48,413 bases of DNA from Solirubrobacteraceae bacterium (GCA_017744415.1 JAGIBJ010000060.1:1-48413); one strand, 5' to 3'; positions 34,271 to 43,609 are shown, counted from the first letter of the stretch. The notes: generated by a model from the letters alone, not told the origin. Program-made: numbers and translations.

Positions 34271-34520
34271 GAGGACTCGAGGGGCTTCGCCGGGCCCGAC
34301 CGGGGGTGAACCCTGACGCCAGCCAGGTACGGGTTCAGGGACTCGGGGGTTTCCCCCGACGCAACGTATCGGGCGACGATGCACACTCACCGCACCACCT
34401 GTTTGGTGGTTCGCGGGGAGGCCGGCCGAGTCGGGGGACGGAGTCGTCCTCCCCGTGATCCCCCGGTGATCGAACCACTCGGATCGGTCCACCGGGCGAG
34501 TCTTCTCGCCGCCGCGTGTT

Positions 34521-34573
34521 CGAGGCGCCACTCACCGCCGTGCGGATGACCAGTCGGGGCGCTCAGCCGCCGC
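34521..34573. repeat. 53-bp direct repeat, copy 1
   Basis: Identical to 34704-34756 except one base (52/53 by eye). The second copy contains the last codons of LAL copy 4, so a piece of that gene's 3' end plus flank was duplicated. Confidence 0.75.
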
Positions 34574-34587
34574 GCGGCGGCTGAGCG
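34560..34587. terminator. 28-bp perfect palindrome after LAL copy 4
   Basis: CGCTCAGCCGCCGC followed directly by its exact reverse complement, with no loop bases. It is formed by the end of direct repeat 1 and the bases after it. It could end the LAL copy 4 transcript; there is no U-tract. Confidence 0.5.
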
Positions 34588-34703
34588 TCTCGACGCAGTC
34601 AGGCGTGCGGCGGGGAGTGGTGGATCGTGCGTGCGATGGGGCGCCGATGACCACAGGTGTAGCTCTGCTACATCGAGGATCAACGGTGGCGCGGCGTGCG
34701 TGC

Positions 34704-34756
34704 GAGGCGCCGCTCACCGCCGTGCGGATGACCAGTCGGGGCGCTCAGCCGCCGCT
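34704..34756. repeat. 53-bp direct repeat, copy 2
   Basis: Overlaps the 3' end of LAL copy 4 (last four codons including the stop); copy 1 lies 183 bp away in the same orientation. Confidence 0.75.
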
Positions 34757-37492
34757 GAGCTCGTCCCAGCGGGCCGCGAGCTGCGTGCGCGAGGTGACGC
34801 CGAGCTTGCGGTAGATCCGACTGAGGTGCGCCTCGATGGTCTTCGGCGAGAGGTAGAGGGTCGCCGCGGCCTCCTTGTTGGAAGCACCGCCGGCGACCAC
34901 CTCCGCCACCTGACGCTCCTGGGTGGTGAGGCTGTCGTGGCCGGCACCGGTCTGCGCGCCAGCGCCGAGTTCCACGTCCACCTGTCGCACCCACGGCGCG
35001 GCGGCGAGATCAACGAAGGCCTCGCGCGCACGTTCGAGTTCGGCGCGAGCGTCGGTCACCCGGCGGGCACGACGCAGGCGGCGGCCGAGCGCAAGGCGCG
35101 TGCGGGCCTCGTCGAACGGATGGCGCGCCGATGGGTAGATCTCGAGCGCCTCCCGGAAGGGCTGCTCGAAGGCGTCGTCCGGGGCGAGCAGGCCGTCGAG
35201 ACGCGCGACCGCGGCGGTGAGCGACGGCCGGTCGCTCTCGTCCGCGAACCTGCGCAGCTCCTCGGTCGCCGACACCGCCTCGTCGCGCCAGCCCGCGAGC
35301 GCGTAGGCCTCGGCGAGGTCGGTCGGCCAGGAGCAGTGGTAGGCGAGTGGCACCGCCCGGCGGACGGGCTCCCAGTCGCGAGCGCGCTCGAGGTGCGGGA
35401 TCGCCGCGGCCGGCTGACCGAGCGACAACTCGAGGAGCCCGAGGGCGCTGCCGGCCCACTCGTTGAAGGTGCCGTAGCGGTACTTGCGGGCCAGCGGCTC
35501 GACGTGCGCGAGATCGTCGACGATCGCCCGCTCGCCACGGGCCGCGCCGAGCAGCGCCAAGCCGCACGCGATCGGCACCGCCGAATCGGCATGCTCGCCG
35601 GCCTCTCCGATCGTGCGGGCCTCCGCGAAACTCCGTGCCGCTGCCGCCCAGTCGCCGACCCGGTACTCGAGTGCGGCGCGGGTCCACAGCGTGGGCGTGA
35701 GACGGAGCAGGTCGCCACGCTGCAGGAGCGCGTCGCAGAGCCGGGCGATGAGCGGCTCTGCGATGTCGAACCGCTCGACGAGCACGAGCATCTGGCCGAC
35801 CATCGGCTCGCCGTACGTCTCCGGATCCGAGGTGACGAGCGCGACGAGCTCAGCCTCCGCGGCCGCCCGCAGCTCGGCTGAGCCGTTGGCGAGCGTCGCG
35901 TAGAGCCGGCCGGCGTCGGCGTGCGCCGCGAGCGACGCCGGCAGTGCGTCGCGGTCGATCAGCCCGAACCCGGCCGCTGCCTGCTCGAGCACTCGGTTGT
36001 CGCCGCTGATCGACGCCTCGACCACGGCCTGGAGCATCGCGTCAACGGCGAGCGGCGGATCGATCGGTGCGAGGCGCTCGCCGAGGCGCTGAAAGCGCGC
36101 GCCGAGATCGTCGACGCCGATCACGTGCGTCTCGACGCAGAGCCGTTCGAAGTCGATGGCGAGCCGCGTACGCTCCGCCAGCGCCGCCGTCGCGCTGGCG
36201 TCGAGCAGCTCGAGCGCCCACTGCGCCCGCCCGCTGAAGTGCGCCGCCTGCCCGGCCGCGAGCAGGCGATCGGCGCGCAGGTCTGCGTCAGGTGTGAGCG
36301 CCGCGGCGCGGGTGAGCGCCTGCGCTGCCGCGAGGTGGCCGCCGCGGTGACCGAAACCCTCGGCGGCCGCAGCAAGCGGTGCGGCGATCGACTCGTCGGG
36401 CTCGGTCGCGGCGCTGGCGGCATGCCAGGCCCGCAGCGGCGCGCCCTCGGGCATCACGCCGGCAAGCGCGGCATGGCAGGCGCGCCGCTGGGCAGCGCTC
36501 ATCCGCCGGTGCACCAGCGCGCGCAGGAGCGGATGCACGAACTCCGCGCGGCCCTCGGCGATCCGCAGCAGGCCCCCCTGCTCGGCCTCCTCGAGCGCCG
36601 TGCGCGGCTGCCCGAGCCGCTCGATGGCGTCGTTGAGCACGGCGACATCGTCGTTCAGGCTCGCGGCGAGCACCTCGGCCGCGATCGCCGCCCCCGCCGA
36701 CTGGCCGGCGAGCTGACTCTGGAACGCCCGCTCGATGAGCTCGCCTGCGGGCAGGGGATCGTCGAGCAGGCCGCCGCGCTGCGTGATCTCCACACCGAGG
36801 TGGCGCACGACCTCGACGACGGCGAGCGGGTTGCCCGACGACGCCTCCGCCAGGTGATCGAGCGCGGCTGCGGGGAGCGGGCGCCCGGCGAGCCGCTCGG
36901 CGAGCTCGGCGACGGCGGCGCGATCGAGGCCCTCGACGTCGATCAGCTCGGCTTCGAAGCCCGGGAGCACCGCCTCCATCCGGCCGGCGACGAGCAGCGC
37001 CACCGGCAGGTCGCGCAGCCGCCGGGCCAGGAAGGCGATGGCGTTGAGACTGAGGCTGTCGACCCACTGCAGATCGTCGACGACGAGCAGCAGCGGGCGG
37101 CGCCGCGCGACCTCGGCGACGAGCGCATGCGCCGCGGAGTACACGGCGAGCTGCGCCGGGGCGTCGCCGTCGATCAGACCAAGCGCGACCGAGAGCGCTG
37201 TGCGCGGGCCCTCCGGCAGGCGGACCAGTTCGTCGAACGCAGGACCGAGCAGCTCGTGGAGCGCGCTGAACGGGAGCTCGGCCTCCCACTCCACCCCGCG
37301 GCACGCGAGCACGCGCAGCTCGCCAGCGGATTCGGTGGCCTGGCGCAGCAGGGAGGTCTTCCCCTGGCCGGGGTCGCCGCGGAACATCACCACGCTCCCG
37401 GTGCCCTCTCGCGCCCCGGAGAGACACGCCTCGACGGCGGCCAGCTCCGCAGCGCGACCGAGCAGCTGCTGAGCGCCTGAACCGACCGTCAT
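34745..37492 (-). CDS. LuxR-family large ATP-binding regulator (LAL), copy 4
   Basis: 915 residues from the ATG at 37492; the open frame runs back to 37657. Walker A is [11 protein letters not shown] and Walker [13 protein letters not shown]. The middle is a long TPR-like helical region, and the C-terminal LuxR domain has [20 protein letters not shown] and [18 protein letters not shown], ending WDELSGG. It is clearly more divergent than copies 1-3, which resemble each other more, so it is the older member or the source of the array. It is the first of the four in transcription order. Confidence 0.9.
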   Translation of the reverse strand: MTVGSGAQQLLGRAAELAAVEACLSGAREGTGSVVMFRGDPGQGKTSLLRQATESAGELRVLACRGVEWEAELPFSALHELLGPAFDELVRLPEGPRTALSVALGLIDGDAPAQLAVYSAAHALVAEVARRRPLLLVVDDLQWVDSLSLNAIAFLARRLRDLPVALLVAGRMEAVLPGFEAELIDVEGLDRAAVAELAERLAGRPLPAAALDHLAEASSGNPLAVVEVVRHLGVEITQRGGLLDDPLPAGELIERAFQSQLAGQSAGAAIAAEVLAASLNDDVAVLNDAIERLGQPRTALEEAEQGGLLRIAEGRAEFVHPLLRALVHRRMSAAQRRACHAALAGVMPEGAPLRAWHAASAATEPDESIAAPLAAAAEGFGHRGGHLAAAQALTRAAALTPDADLRADRLLAAGQAAHFSGRAQWALELLDASATAALAERTRLAIDFERLCVETHVIGVDDLGARFQRLGERLAPIDPPLAVDAMLQAVVEASISGDNRVLEQAAAGFGLIDRDALPASLAAHADAGRLYATLANGSAELRAAAEAELVALVTSDPETYGEPMVGQMLVLVERFDIAEPLIARLCDALLQRGDLLRLTPTLWTRAALEYRVGDWAAAARSFAEARTIGEAGEHADSAVPIACGLALLGAARGERAIVDDLAHVEPLARKYRYGTFNEWAGSALGLLELSLGQPAAAIPHLERARDWEPVRRAVPLAYHCSWPTDLAEAYALAGWRDEAVSATEELRRFADESDRPSLTAAVARLDGLLAPDDAFEQPFREALEIYPSARHPFDEARTRLALGRRLRRARRVTDARAELERAREAFVDLAAAPWVRQVDVELGAGAQTGAGHDSLTTQERQVAEVVAGGASNKEAAATLYLSPKTIEAHLSRIYRKLGVTSRTQLAARWDELSGG

Positions 37493-37501
37493 CCCGGCCA
37501 C

Positions 37502-37507
37502 ATCGTA
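37502..37507 (-). promoter_or_regulatory. -10 box TACGAT before LAL copy 4
   Basis: TACGAT, nine-base spacer, then the ATG at 37492. An in-frame GTG follows the box directly. A GGGATATCCC palindrome lies upstream at 37571-37580. Confidence 0.4.
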
Positions 37508-37647
37508 AAGCGCCGCGGCCGCCGCGGCACCCCCGCAATCTCCCCGGTAGGGACCCTCTAGCGACGTATAGGGATATCCCCGATGCGCCCGTGATCGCCG
37601 CCGAGCAAGATGCTCATCAAGCCCAGTTTCAAGGGTGAAAACAGGAA

Positions 37648-37682
37648 AGCGCCACACGGGGTCGGGGGACCCTTGTGGCGCT
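37648..37682 (-). terminator. Intrinsic terminator after cyclophilin gene
   Basis: On the minus strand AGCGCCACA...GGGTC pairs with GACCC...TGTGGCGCT, followed by TTCCTGTTTT. It is the only hairpin here with a T-rich tail, and lies 45 bases after the cyclophilin stop. Confidence 0.8.
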
Positions 37683-37727
37683 CTCTTGGTTTCTGGGCCG
37701 GCGCGCGAAGGGCGCCGGGAGGCGGTG

Positions 37728-38186
37728 CTAGTCGCCGAGCTCGACCGACTCGATCACCTGCGGCTCCTGCGGACGGTCACGACCGTCGACCGGCGTGTTG
37801 TCGATCGCCTCGACGACCTCGTAGCCGCTCGTGACCTTGCCGAAGACGGTGTGCTTGCCGTCGAGCCAGTCGCAGTGCTCGCGGGTGACGATGAAGAACT
37901 GCGAGCCATTGGTGTTCGGGCCGGCGTTCGCCATCGCGATCACGCCGCGGACGATCTTGTGGTCGTTGAACTCGTCCTCGAACGTGTAGCCCGGACCACC
38001 GGTACCGGTGCCCTGCGGGCAGCCGCCCTGGATCATGAAGTCGGAGATCACGCGGTGGAACGACAGGCCGTCGTAGAAGCCGTCGCCCGCGAGCTTGCGG
38101 AAGTTCTCGACCGTCTTCGGCGCGTCGGCGTCGAAGAACTCGAGGGTGATGTCGCCTGCGTTCGTGTGCAGCGTGGCGGTGGACAT
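37728..38186 (-). CDS. Peptidyl-prolyl cis-trans isomerase, cyclophilin type
   Basis: 152 residues, a single compact cyclophilin domain. Visible motifs are [13 protein letters not shown] (catalytic Arg and neighbours), [25 protein letters not shown] and [11 protein letters not shown], the full active-site set of prolyl isomerases. No signal peptide, so it is cytoplasmic and assists protein folding. The start at 38186 has a Shine-Dalgarno AAGGG (38193-38197) six bases upstream; the open frame to 38339 has no support. A strong terminator follows. Confidence 0.93.
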   Translation of the reverse strand: MSTATLHTNAGDITLEFFDADAPKTVENFRKLAGDGFYDGLSFHRVISDFMIQGGCPQGTGTGGPGYTFEDEFNDHKIVRGVIAMANAGPNTNGSQFFIVTREHCDWLDGKHTVFGKVTSGYEVVEAIDNTPVDGRDRPQEPQVIESVELGD

Positions 38187-38248
38187 GGGTTGCCCTTCGT
38201 CGGAGGTTCGGGTGGCGGGGCTTCCGGGCGGCGGCGCGTGGCCGGCGA

Positions 38249-39178
38249 CTACGGAAGCACCTCGAGGTTGCTGAGCGCGACGCGGGTGTCGGAGTCCGAC
38301 CGCGGCGTCGTCAGCCAGAGCAGGATGTAGCGGGCCCATTCGGGCTCGTCGGAGAGCGGGACGACGACGTCGTCGCTGACGTTCTTCACGGTCGCGGCTT
38401 CTTCCCAGGCGGCGTCTTCCAGCTTCTCCGGGAGGTCGGGCACGTCGGCGCGGTAGATCGTGGCGCCGAACTTCGGCGTCGGGGTCTGGATGCGCAGCGA
38501 GGAGACGCGCTTCGTGGAGCCGAGGTCGAGGACGATGCCGACGCCGAACTCCTGGCCGTCGGCCGGCACGTTCACGTCCCAGACGGTGCGCTGGCGCTTG
38601 TCGATCGCCGCCTTCGGCTCGCCGAACTCCACACCCACGCGAAGGTTGGGGTCGTAGTTGTCGGCCTTCTTGACCTTCAGCTTCTTCTCTTTGCCGAGGT
38701 CGTCCGGGTTCGCCTTCGTGTCGTCGTCGGTGTTCTCGCCGTCCTTCGACGTGGTGTCGTCGTTGCGCTCGTCGTTGGCCTGGCCGACGACGTCGCTGTC
38801 GAGCGACGGGATCTCAAGGGTCGGGCTGGTGTTGGCGGGCACGTCGACCTCGGGAGCCTTCGGCGCGGTGCTCGTCGGCTTCTCGGCCGCCGGGAGCGGG
38901 TTGCCGGCCACCTGCACCGGCGCGCTCGCCGGATCGGCGGGGGCGGAGGCGTCGAGGGTGGCTTGGTCGGTCACGGCCGCCTGGGCGACGACGGCGGCAC
39001 CGCCACCGAGCGCCGCGACGACGAGCGCGGCCACCAGCGGCGTGCGGCGTGCCAGCCGGCGGCGCTGCTCCACGCTCGCGCCGCAGTTCGTGCACCGGCG
39101 CTGGCCGGGCTGCACGCGGGCGCCGCAGTCGGGGCAGGACCGCACGGGCGTGGTGCGCGTCTCGTCGGACGAGTCCAT
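38249..39178 (-). CDS. Zinc-ribbon, single-pass membrane protein with discoidin-like domain
   Basis: 309 residues. A zinc ribbon is formed by Cys15, Cys18, Cys29 and Cys32 ([19 protein letters not shown]). One membrane helix (about 47-68) follows, then a low-complexity Pro/Thr and Asp/Lys-rich linker (about 70-170), and a C-terminal F5/8-type (discoidin-like) beta domain (about 175-309: [36 protein letters not shown]). With the ribbon inside, the beta domain would lie outside and could bind carbohydrate. The start at 39178 follows TACCCT by six bases. Function unknown. Confidence 0.75.
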   Translation of the reverse strand: MDSSDETRTTPVRSCPDCGARVQPGQRRCTNCGASVEQRRRLARRTPLVAALVVAALGGGAAVVAQAAVTDQATLDASAPADPASAPVQVAGNPLPAAEKPTSTAPKAPEVDVPANTSPTLEIPSLDSDVVGQANDERNDDTTSKDGENTDDDTKANPDDLGKEKKLKVKKADNYDPNLRVGVEFGEPKAAIDKRQRTVWDVNVPADGQEFGVGIVLDLGSTKRVSSLRIQTPTPKFGATIYRADVPDLPEKLEDAAWEEAATVKNVSDDVVVPLSDEPEWARYILLWLTTPRSDSDTRVALSNLEVLP

Positions 39179-39184
39179 GAATCC

Positions 39185-39190
39185 AGGGTA
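39185..39190 (-). promoter_or_regulatory. -10 box TACCCT, leaderless promoter of zinc-ribbon gene
   Basis: TACCCT, spacer GGATTC (six bases), then ATG at 39178. Confidence 0.5.
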
Positions 39191-39258
39191 ACGGGGCCGG
39201 GTGGCGGCGCGCGCCAGGGCACGCCCTCATGCAGGCGGCCCGGCGTGCGCGCGCCGGG

Positions 39259-40932
39259 CTAGTTCAGCGTGGTGAGGGCGAGCGCGCGACCATCGATCGC
39301 CGGGGCGCTCTCGAGCACCGTGTCGATCTCGGCCGTCGGGATGCGCAGCAGCGTGAAGCGCTCGCGGACGCGAACGTCCTGCACGGCCTCGCCGTCGAGC
39401 GCCGAGGCCTCGGTGATCGCGCGGACCACGTCGGCGACGGAGACGCCGTCGGCCGCGCCGACCTGCGCGACGACCGACGTGAGCGGGCCTTCGCCGCGCG
39501 AGAGTCCGGGCTTGCGGCCACGGCGGCGACGGCGGCGCGGACGATCGGCGTCGTCCTCGTCGTCGCGCGCGTCGGCGTCGGGAGCGCTGCCGTTCGTGGC
39601 CGGGGCGGAGCCGTTCGTGGCGACGACGGGCGCGTCGTCGGGCTCTGGCGCGGCGGCTTCGTCGCCGCCGGTCTCGTCGCCTCCGGTGTCGGCGTCGACG
39701 ACCTTGCGGCGCGAGCGGGTGCGCTTGGGCTTCTCCTCGGCGGGTGCGTCGCCCTTGGGCTCGTCGGCCTTCGGCTCGTCCTTCGGCGCCTCACCCTCGG
39801 CCGGACCGCCGAAGCGCACGCCGACCTTGCCGGGCGCCCACTCGGGGACCTTGTCGTTGATGTGGCGCTCGATCGCCTCGAGGGCGTCGAGCTGGCTCGG
39901 CTCGATGAAGGTGATCGCGCGACCCGTGCGGCCGGCGCGGCCCGTGCGGCCGATGCGGTGCACGTAGACGTCGGGCGACGTGGGCACGTCGTAGTTGATG
40001 ACGTGCGTGACCGAGTCGATGTCGAGGCCGCGGGCGGCGACGTCGGTGGCGACGAGCACGGCGACGCGGCCAGCCTTGAACGAGAGCATCACGCCGTCGC
40101 GCTGCCCCTGGCTCATGTCGCCGTGGAGCGCCTTCACGTTCATGCCGCCGTCGCGGAGCTTGCGGAAGAGCTGCTCGCAGCCGAGCTTCGTGCGGCAGAA
40201 GACGATCGCCTGCTCGGGGCGCTCGCTCTTGACGACCTCGACGAGCTTGTCGGCCTTCTCGCGCTTGGGCACCTTCACGTGGAACATGTCGATGCGGTCG
40301 ACGGTGAGGGTGTCGGACTTCACCTTCACGAGCGCGGGGTCGTAGAGGTAGTTGTCGGCGAGGGCGGCGATCGGCGGCGGCATCGTCGCACTGAAGAGCG
40401 CGGTCTGGCGGCCGTTCGGGCAGAGCTTGAGGATCTTCTCGACGTCCTCCAGGAAGCCGAGGTCGAGCATCTCGTCGGCCTCGTCGAGGACCACGAAGCG
40501 GCAGTCGTGCAGGATCAGGGAGTGGCGGCTGATGAGGTCGAGGACGCGGCCGACGGTACCGACGACCACCTGCGCGCCCTTGAGCTGCGCCTGCTGGGTG
40601 CGGATCGGCGCGCCGCCGAAGGTGGCGACCACCTCGATCCCGCGATGCACGCCGTAGGCACGGAGGGCTTGCGTGACCTGGATGCAGAGTTCGCGGGTCG
40701 GCGTGAGCACCAGCGCCTGGACGTTGGTGTCGTCGGTGTCGATCGCCTGCAGCAGCGGGAGACCGAACGCGGCCGTCTTGCCGGAGCCCGTCTGGGCCTG
40801 GCCGATCATGTCGCGGCCGTCGAGGAGTGCCGGGATTGCCTCGGCCTGGATCGGCGAAGGCCTCTCGTACCCCAGGTCCTGCAGCGCTCGCAGAATGGGT
40901 TCGGAGAGGCGCAGGTCAGCGAAATCCGTCAC
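39259..40932 (-). CDS. DEAD-box ATP-dependent RNA helicase with DbpA-like C-terminal domain
   Basis: 557 residues. The helicase core has AQTGSGKT (motif I), TPTREL (Ia), VLDEADEM (DEAD box), FSATMP (III), VLVATDVAARGLDI (V) and HRIGRTGRAGR (VI). A Lys/Glu- and Arg-rich linker (about 385-480) leads to a C-terminal DbpA-type RNA-binding domain (about 485-557: TSVVAQVGAADGVSVADVVR). This layout is that of DeaD/CsdA-type helicases, which act in ribosome assembly and mRNA unwinding, often under cold stress. The GTG at 40932 was chosen because it begins the conserved Q-motif region (FADLRLSEPILRAL); a TAGCCT box is ten bases upstream, and the open frame reaches 41082. Confidence 0.92.
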   Translation of the reverse strand: MTDFADLRLSEPILRALQDLGYERPSPIQAEAIPALLDGRDMIGQAQTGSGKTAAFGLPLLQAIDTDDTNVQALVLTPTRELCIQVTQALRAYGVHRGIEVVATFGGAPIRTQQAQLKGAQVVVGTVGRVLDLISRHSLILHDCRFVVLDEADEMLDLGFLEDVEKILKLCPNGRQTALFSATMPPPIAALADNYLYDPALVKVKSDTLTVDRIDMFHVKVPKREKADKLVEVVKSERPEQAIVFCRTKLGCEQLFRKLRDGGMNVKALHGDMSQGQRDGVMLSFKAGRVAVLVATDVAARGLDIDSVTHVINYDVPTSPDVYVHRIGRTGRAGRTGRAITFIEPSQLDALEAIERHINDKVPEWAPGKVGVRFGGPAEGEAPKDEPKADEPKGDAPAEEKPKRTRSRRKVVDADTGGDETGGDEAAAPEPDDAPVVATNGSAPATNGSAPDADARDDEDDADRPRRRRRRGRKPGLSRGEGPLTSVVAQVGAADGVSVADVVRAITEASALDGEAVQDVRVRERFTLLRIPTAEIDTVLESAPAIDGRALALTTLN

Positions 40933-40942
40933 GTCCGGGGAC

Positions 40943-40948
40943 AGGCTA
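40943..40948 (-). promoter_or_regulatory. -10 box TAGCCT before DEAD-box gene
   Basis: TAGCCT lies ten bases before the GTG at 40932, slightly further than in other genes, so a very short leader is possible. Confidence 0.4.
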
Positions 40949-40999
40949 CCGGCCAGCGCGCCCAGCCGCTCCCCGATCAGGCCCGTGCGGCGGGGCGAT

Positions 41000-42556
41000 T
41001 CACCGCTTGATGCGGATGCCGAACGTCGCGTCGCCGGCGTCGCAGGCGCCGGCGAGCCCGTTGGCCGTCCTTGCGGCCCCACGCGTGGGATAGGTCACCA
41101 TCACCGCTTGGTAGCGCAGGCGGCGCCCAGGCTTCGCACCGCGGGGGAGCCGGATCGCTGCGCGCACGACCGCCGACGGCGAGCGGCCCACGAGCCGAGC
41201 GGTGCGCCGGACCGAGGTGGCGCCGGCGCGCTGCGCTCGCACGATCAGGACGACACCGCCGGCCGCCGAGCTGGGATCGCGGAGGCGGCCGGTGACTCGC
41301 ACGGTCGCGCCGGCGCGGGCGCTCGCGACGACCTGCATGCGCACGGTCGCAGTGGCCGGGACCGCCGGGCACTGGCGGCCGGCGGAGGGGGCGCGGACGG
41401 CAGCGCCGGTGACGGCGAGCGGCGAGAGCGCGACCCCGCCCGCATTGCTGGCGTAGCTGCGGCAGCGCAGCCGGGCACCGAAGAGGTCGGCGGTGATCGC
41501 GAGCTCGGCGATCCGCCCGGTGCTGGCAAGCACGGTGTCGCCCGTGGCGGTGGTGATGAGCGTGCGCTGGGTGGTCGCGCCGGAGAAGGCGCCGCCGTCG
41601 CACGTGAGTTCGCTGCCGACGAGCGGGGTGTCGCCGCTCCCGCCCGTGAAGCGTGCGCGGGTGAGCCGCCGCGGGGCGGTGGGCGGCGCGGTGGATCCGA
41701 GCACGAACTCGCGGTTCTCGGGCGCGTAGAGGTTCACGTAGCGGTTCGGCCCGCCGGCCGGGCAGCTGCGCGGACCGTTGCTGACGATGCCGACGAGGAA
41801 GATCCCGGCCGCGGTGACGGGCCCGCCGCTGTCGCCCGAGCAGGCCGAGCCACGTGGTGCCCGGGCGCAGATCTCGGCGGCGTTGTCGGCGTCGTCGCAA
41901 CGATCGGGGTCGACCACTTGCACCTCGACCGACCGCAGCCAGCCGTCTGGCTCTTTGCCCGAGCTGGTGCGCCCGTAGCCGGTGACCGTGAGGTTGCCGG
42001 GCACCTCGTAGGGCGCGTCGGTGGGCACGGGAACGGCGGGCGGGAGGCTGATCGCGGCGACGCGCCGCCCGTCGAGAGTGAGCGGCTCGGAGAGGGTGAG
42101 GACGGCGAGATCGCCGGTGCTGCCGACCCGCCCGCGCCAGCCCGGGTGCTGGCGAGCGCTCGACACGCTGCGCTCCTGCAGCGCGATCCGGTCGTCGATC
42201 GTGGCCGTCGACCGGCGGATGCTCGAGGTGCCGGCCCACACCGCGAGGCCGCCTTCGCGCGCCGGTGCGCCGGGGTTCGTGCCGTCGACGCAGTGCGCCG
42301 CGGTGAGCACGGTCGACGCGTCGAGGATCGCGCCGCCACAGTCGGTCGAGCTGCGGCCGCTCTCGCTCCACACGTCCACCTGCCACGGCGCGTCGGCGAT
42401 CGGGGCGCGCGTGCCGCCGACGATCCACTCGTTGCTGGCTGAGCCGCTGATTTCCCCGACTCCGACCTGGGAAACCAGCGGCTCAGCGGCGAAGGCGGAC
42501 GTCTGAGCGGCCACGACGAGGAGCGCGGCGGCGAGCAGGAGGCGACGAGCAGTCAC
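41000..42556 (-). CDS. Secreted trypsin-like serine protease
   Basis: 518 residues from the GTG at 42556. A signal peptide (about 1-24, TARRLLLAAALLVVAAQTSA) and a short propeptide precede the activation sequence IVGG. The S1 catalytic triad is complete: LTAAHC (His), the Asp in STGDLAVLTL, and ACSGDSGGPV (Ser). The S1 domain ends at about residue 270; the rest is beta-rich repeats and an Arg-rich end, probably for surface attachment or substrate binding. The propeptide is partly made of an in-frame 44-bp palindromic element reading EPLVSQVGVGEISGS. An upstream GTG at 42580 is the alternative start. Confidence 0.88.
   Translation of the reverse strand: MTARRLLLAAALLVVAAQTSAFAAEPLVSQVGVGEISGSASNEWIVGGTRAPIADAPWQVDVWSESGRSSTDCGGAILDASTVLTAAHCVDGTNPGAPAREGGLAVWAGTSSIRRSTATIDDRIALQERSVSSARQHPGWRGRVGSTGDLAVLTLSEPLTLDGRRVAAISLPPAVPVPTDAPYEVPGNLTVTGYGRTSSGKEPDGWLRSVEVQVVDPDRCDDADNAAEICARAPRGSACSGDSGGPVTAAGIFLVGIVSNGPRSCPAGGPNRYVNLYAPENREFVLGSTAPPTAPRRLTRARFTGGSGDTPLVGSELTCDGGAFSGATTQRTLITTATGDTVLASTGRIAELAITADLFGARLRCRSYASNAGGVALSPLAVTGAAVRAPSAGRQCPAVPATATVRMQVVASARAGATVRVTGRLRDPSSAAGGVVLIVRAQRAGATSVRRTARLVGRSPSAVVRAAIRLPRGAKPGRRLRYQAVMVTYPTRGAARTANGLAGACDAGDATFGIRIKR
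42441..42484 (-). repeat. 44-bp palindromic element, copy B, inside protease gene
   Basis: Arms of 19 bases with one mismatch when extended to 42438-42487 (GCTGAGCCGCTGATTTCCC and its near complement). On the minus strand it is translated in frame between signal peptide and IVGG. 36/44 identical to copy A and 34/44 to copy C by eye. Confidence 0.8.
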
Positions 42557-42588
42557 GTGACCTATCGAACCACGGCGCACGCGACGGT

Positions 42589-42632
42589 GAGCCGCTGATT
42601 TTCCAGACTGGGATCGGGAGAATCAGCGGTTC
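42589..42632 (-). repeat. 44-bp palindromic element, copy C
   Basis: Arms GAGCCGCTGATT and AATCAGCGGTTC. It lies between the quinone oxidoreductase stop and the protease start, 104 bp from copy B. On the minus strand it would read EPLILPIPVWKISGS, but no start codon precedes it. Confidence 0.75.
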
Positions 42633-42641
42633 GGCGCGGAC

Positions 42642-43601
42642 TCAGGCGTTGACGTCGAGGAAGAGCTTCCCGGTGTTGCGGCGGCCTGAGAGCTCCTCCT
42701 GCGCGGCACCGGCCTCGGCGAGGGGCCAGGTGCCGCCGATCGCCGGCTCCACCTCACCGCGAGCAGCGCGCTCGAAGAGGTCGACGAGCGGGGCGCGGAG
42801 CATGCGCTCCGGGTCGTTCAGGCAGTGGAAGAGCCAGAAGCCGATCACGCTGCGGCTGTTGCGGAGGAGGTGACCGGTGCGGACGGTGTTGGCCTGTTTC
42901 GTCGAGATGCCGCAGACGACGATCCGCCCGAACGGCGCGAGCGCCCGCAGCGACTGGTCGAACTGCTCGCCGCCGGCCATGTCGAAGACGACGTCGACCT
43001 CGCGGCCCTCGTTCGCCTCGACGAGCCGCTCGGTGAGCCGCTCGCCGTCTCCGTCGATCGCGACATCGGCGCCGAAGCCGATCGCCGCTTCGCGCCGCGC
43101 CTCGCTGGAGGCCGTCGCGATCACGCGGCCCGCGCCGGCGAGCGGCCGAGCCAGCTGCACCGCAAGCGAGCCGACGCCGCCGGCGCCGCTGTGCACCACC
43201 ACGGTCTCCCCCGGCGCGACGTGCGCACACGTGCGATGCAGGTGCCAGGCGGTGAGTCCCTGGATCTGGAGGGCGAGCGCGGCCTGGTCGGAGAGGCCGT
43301 CGGGGATCGGCGCCAGACGCTTCTCCTCCACCGCGATCTGGGTCGCGTAGCCCCCGCGCTGGCAGAGCGCTACCACGCGCTCGCCGGTGTCGCGCCGCAC
43401 GCCCGCCACCTCGGCGCCGGGGATCAGCGGCAGGTCGTCCTGGTGCACGTACTCGTTCTGCCGCGTGTGCGTGTCGGCGAAGTTCAGGCCCGCGTACGTC
43501 ACGTCGACCAGCACCTCACCCGGCCCGGCCACCGGGTCCGCCAGCTCGACGAGCTCGAGCACCTCGGGGCCGCCGAACTCGGTCTGCTGGATCGCGCGCA
43601 T
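42642..43601 (-). CDS. Zinc-independent quinone oxidoreductase (MDR family)
   Basis: 319 residues. The GroES-like N-terminal domain (MRAIQQTEFGGPEVLELVEL, GEVLVDVTYAGLNFADTHTR, IPGAEVAGV) is followed by a Rossmann NADPH-binding domain with VVVHSGAGGVGSLAVQLA and a final RNTGKLFLDV. The lack of zinc-binding Cys residues and the QOR-type motifs indicate NADPH:quinone oxidoreductase-like activity, moving hydride to quinones or enones. The start at 43601 follows TAGGTT by eight bases; the ATG at 43646 lies upstream of that box. Confidence 0.88.
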   Translation of the reverse strand: MRAIQQTEFGGPEVLELVELADPVAGPGEVLVDVTYAGLNFADTHTRQNEYVHQDDLPLIPGAEVAGVRRDTGERVVALCQRGGYATQIAVEEKRLAPIPDGLSDQAALALQIQGLTAWHLHRTCAHVAPGETVVVHSGAGGVGSLAVQLARPLAGAGRVIATASSEARREAAIGFGADVAIDGDGERLTERLVEANEGREVDVVFDMAGGEQFDQSLRALAPFGRIVVCGISTKQANTVRTGHLLRNSRSVIGFWLFHCLNDPERMLRAPLVDLFERAARGEVEPAIGGTWPLAEAGAAQEELSGRRNTGKLFLDVNA

Positions 43602-43609
43602 GAGGCGGA

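Larger units (their letters stand above)
34257..34744. other. Intergenic region between LAL copies 4 and 3
   Basis: 488 bp with no convincing gene. It holds the copy 3 promoter, a TGAACCC/GGGTTCA inverted repeat near 34310-34340, one copy of a direct repeat that carries a 28-bp perfect palindrome, and most of the second copy. Confidence 0.55.

Noticed and set aside
31347..34271. 974-codon open frame on the plus strand opposite LAL copy 3
   Set aside because: Antisense shadow with low-complexity Arg/His/Ala content; the minus strand has Walker and LuxR motifs.
34532..34717. Short minus-strand frames in the LAL 4/3 intergenic region
   Set aside because: They consist mostly of the direct repeat and palindrome and have no start context or conserved pattern.
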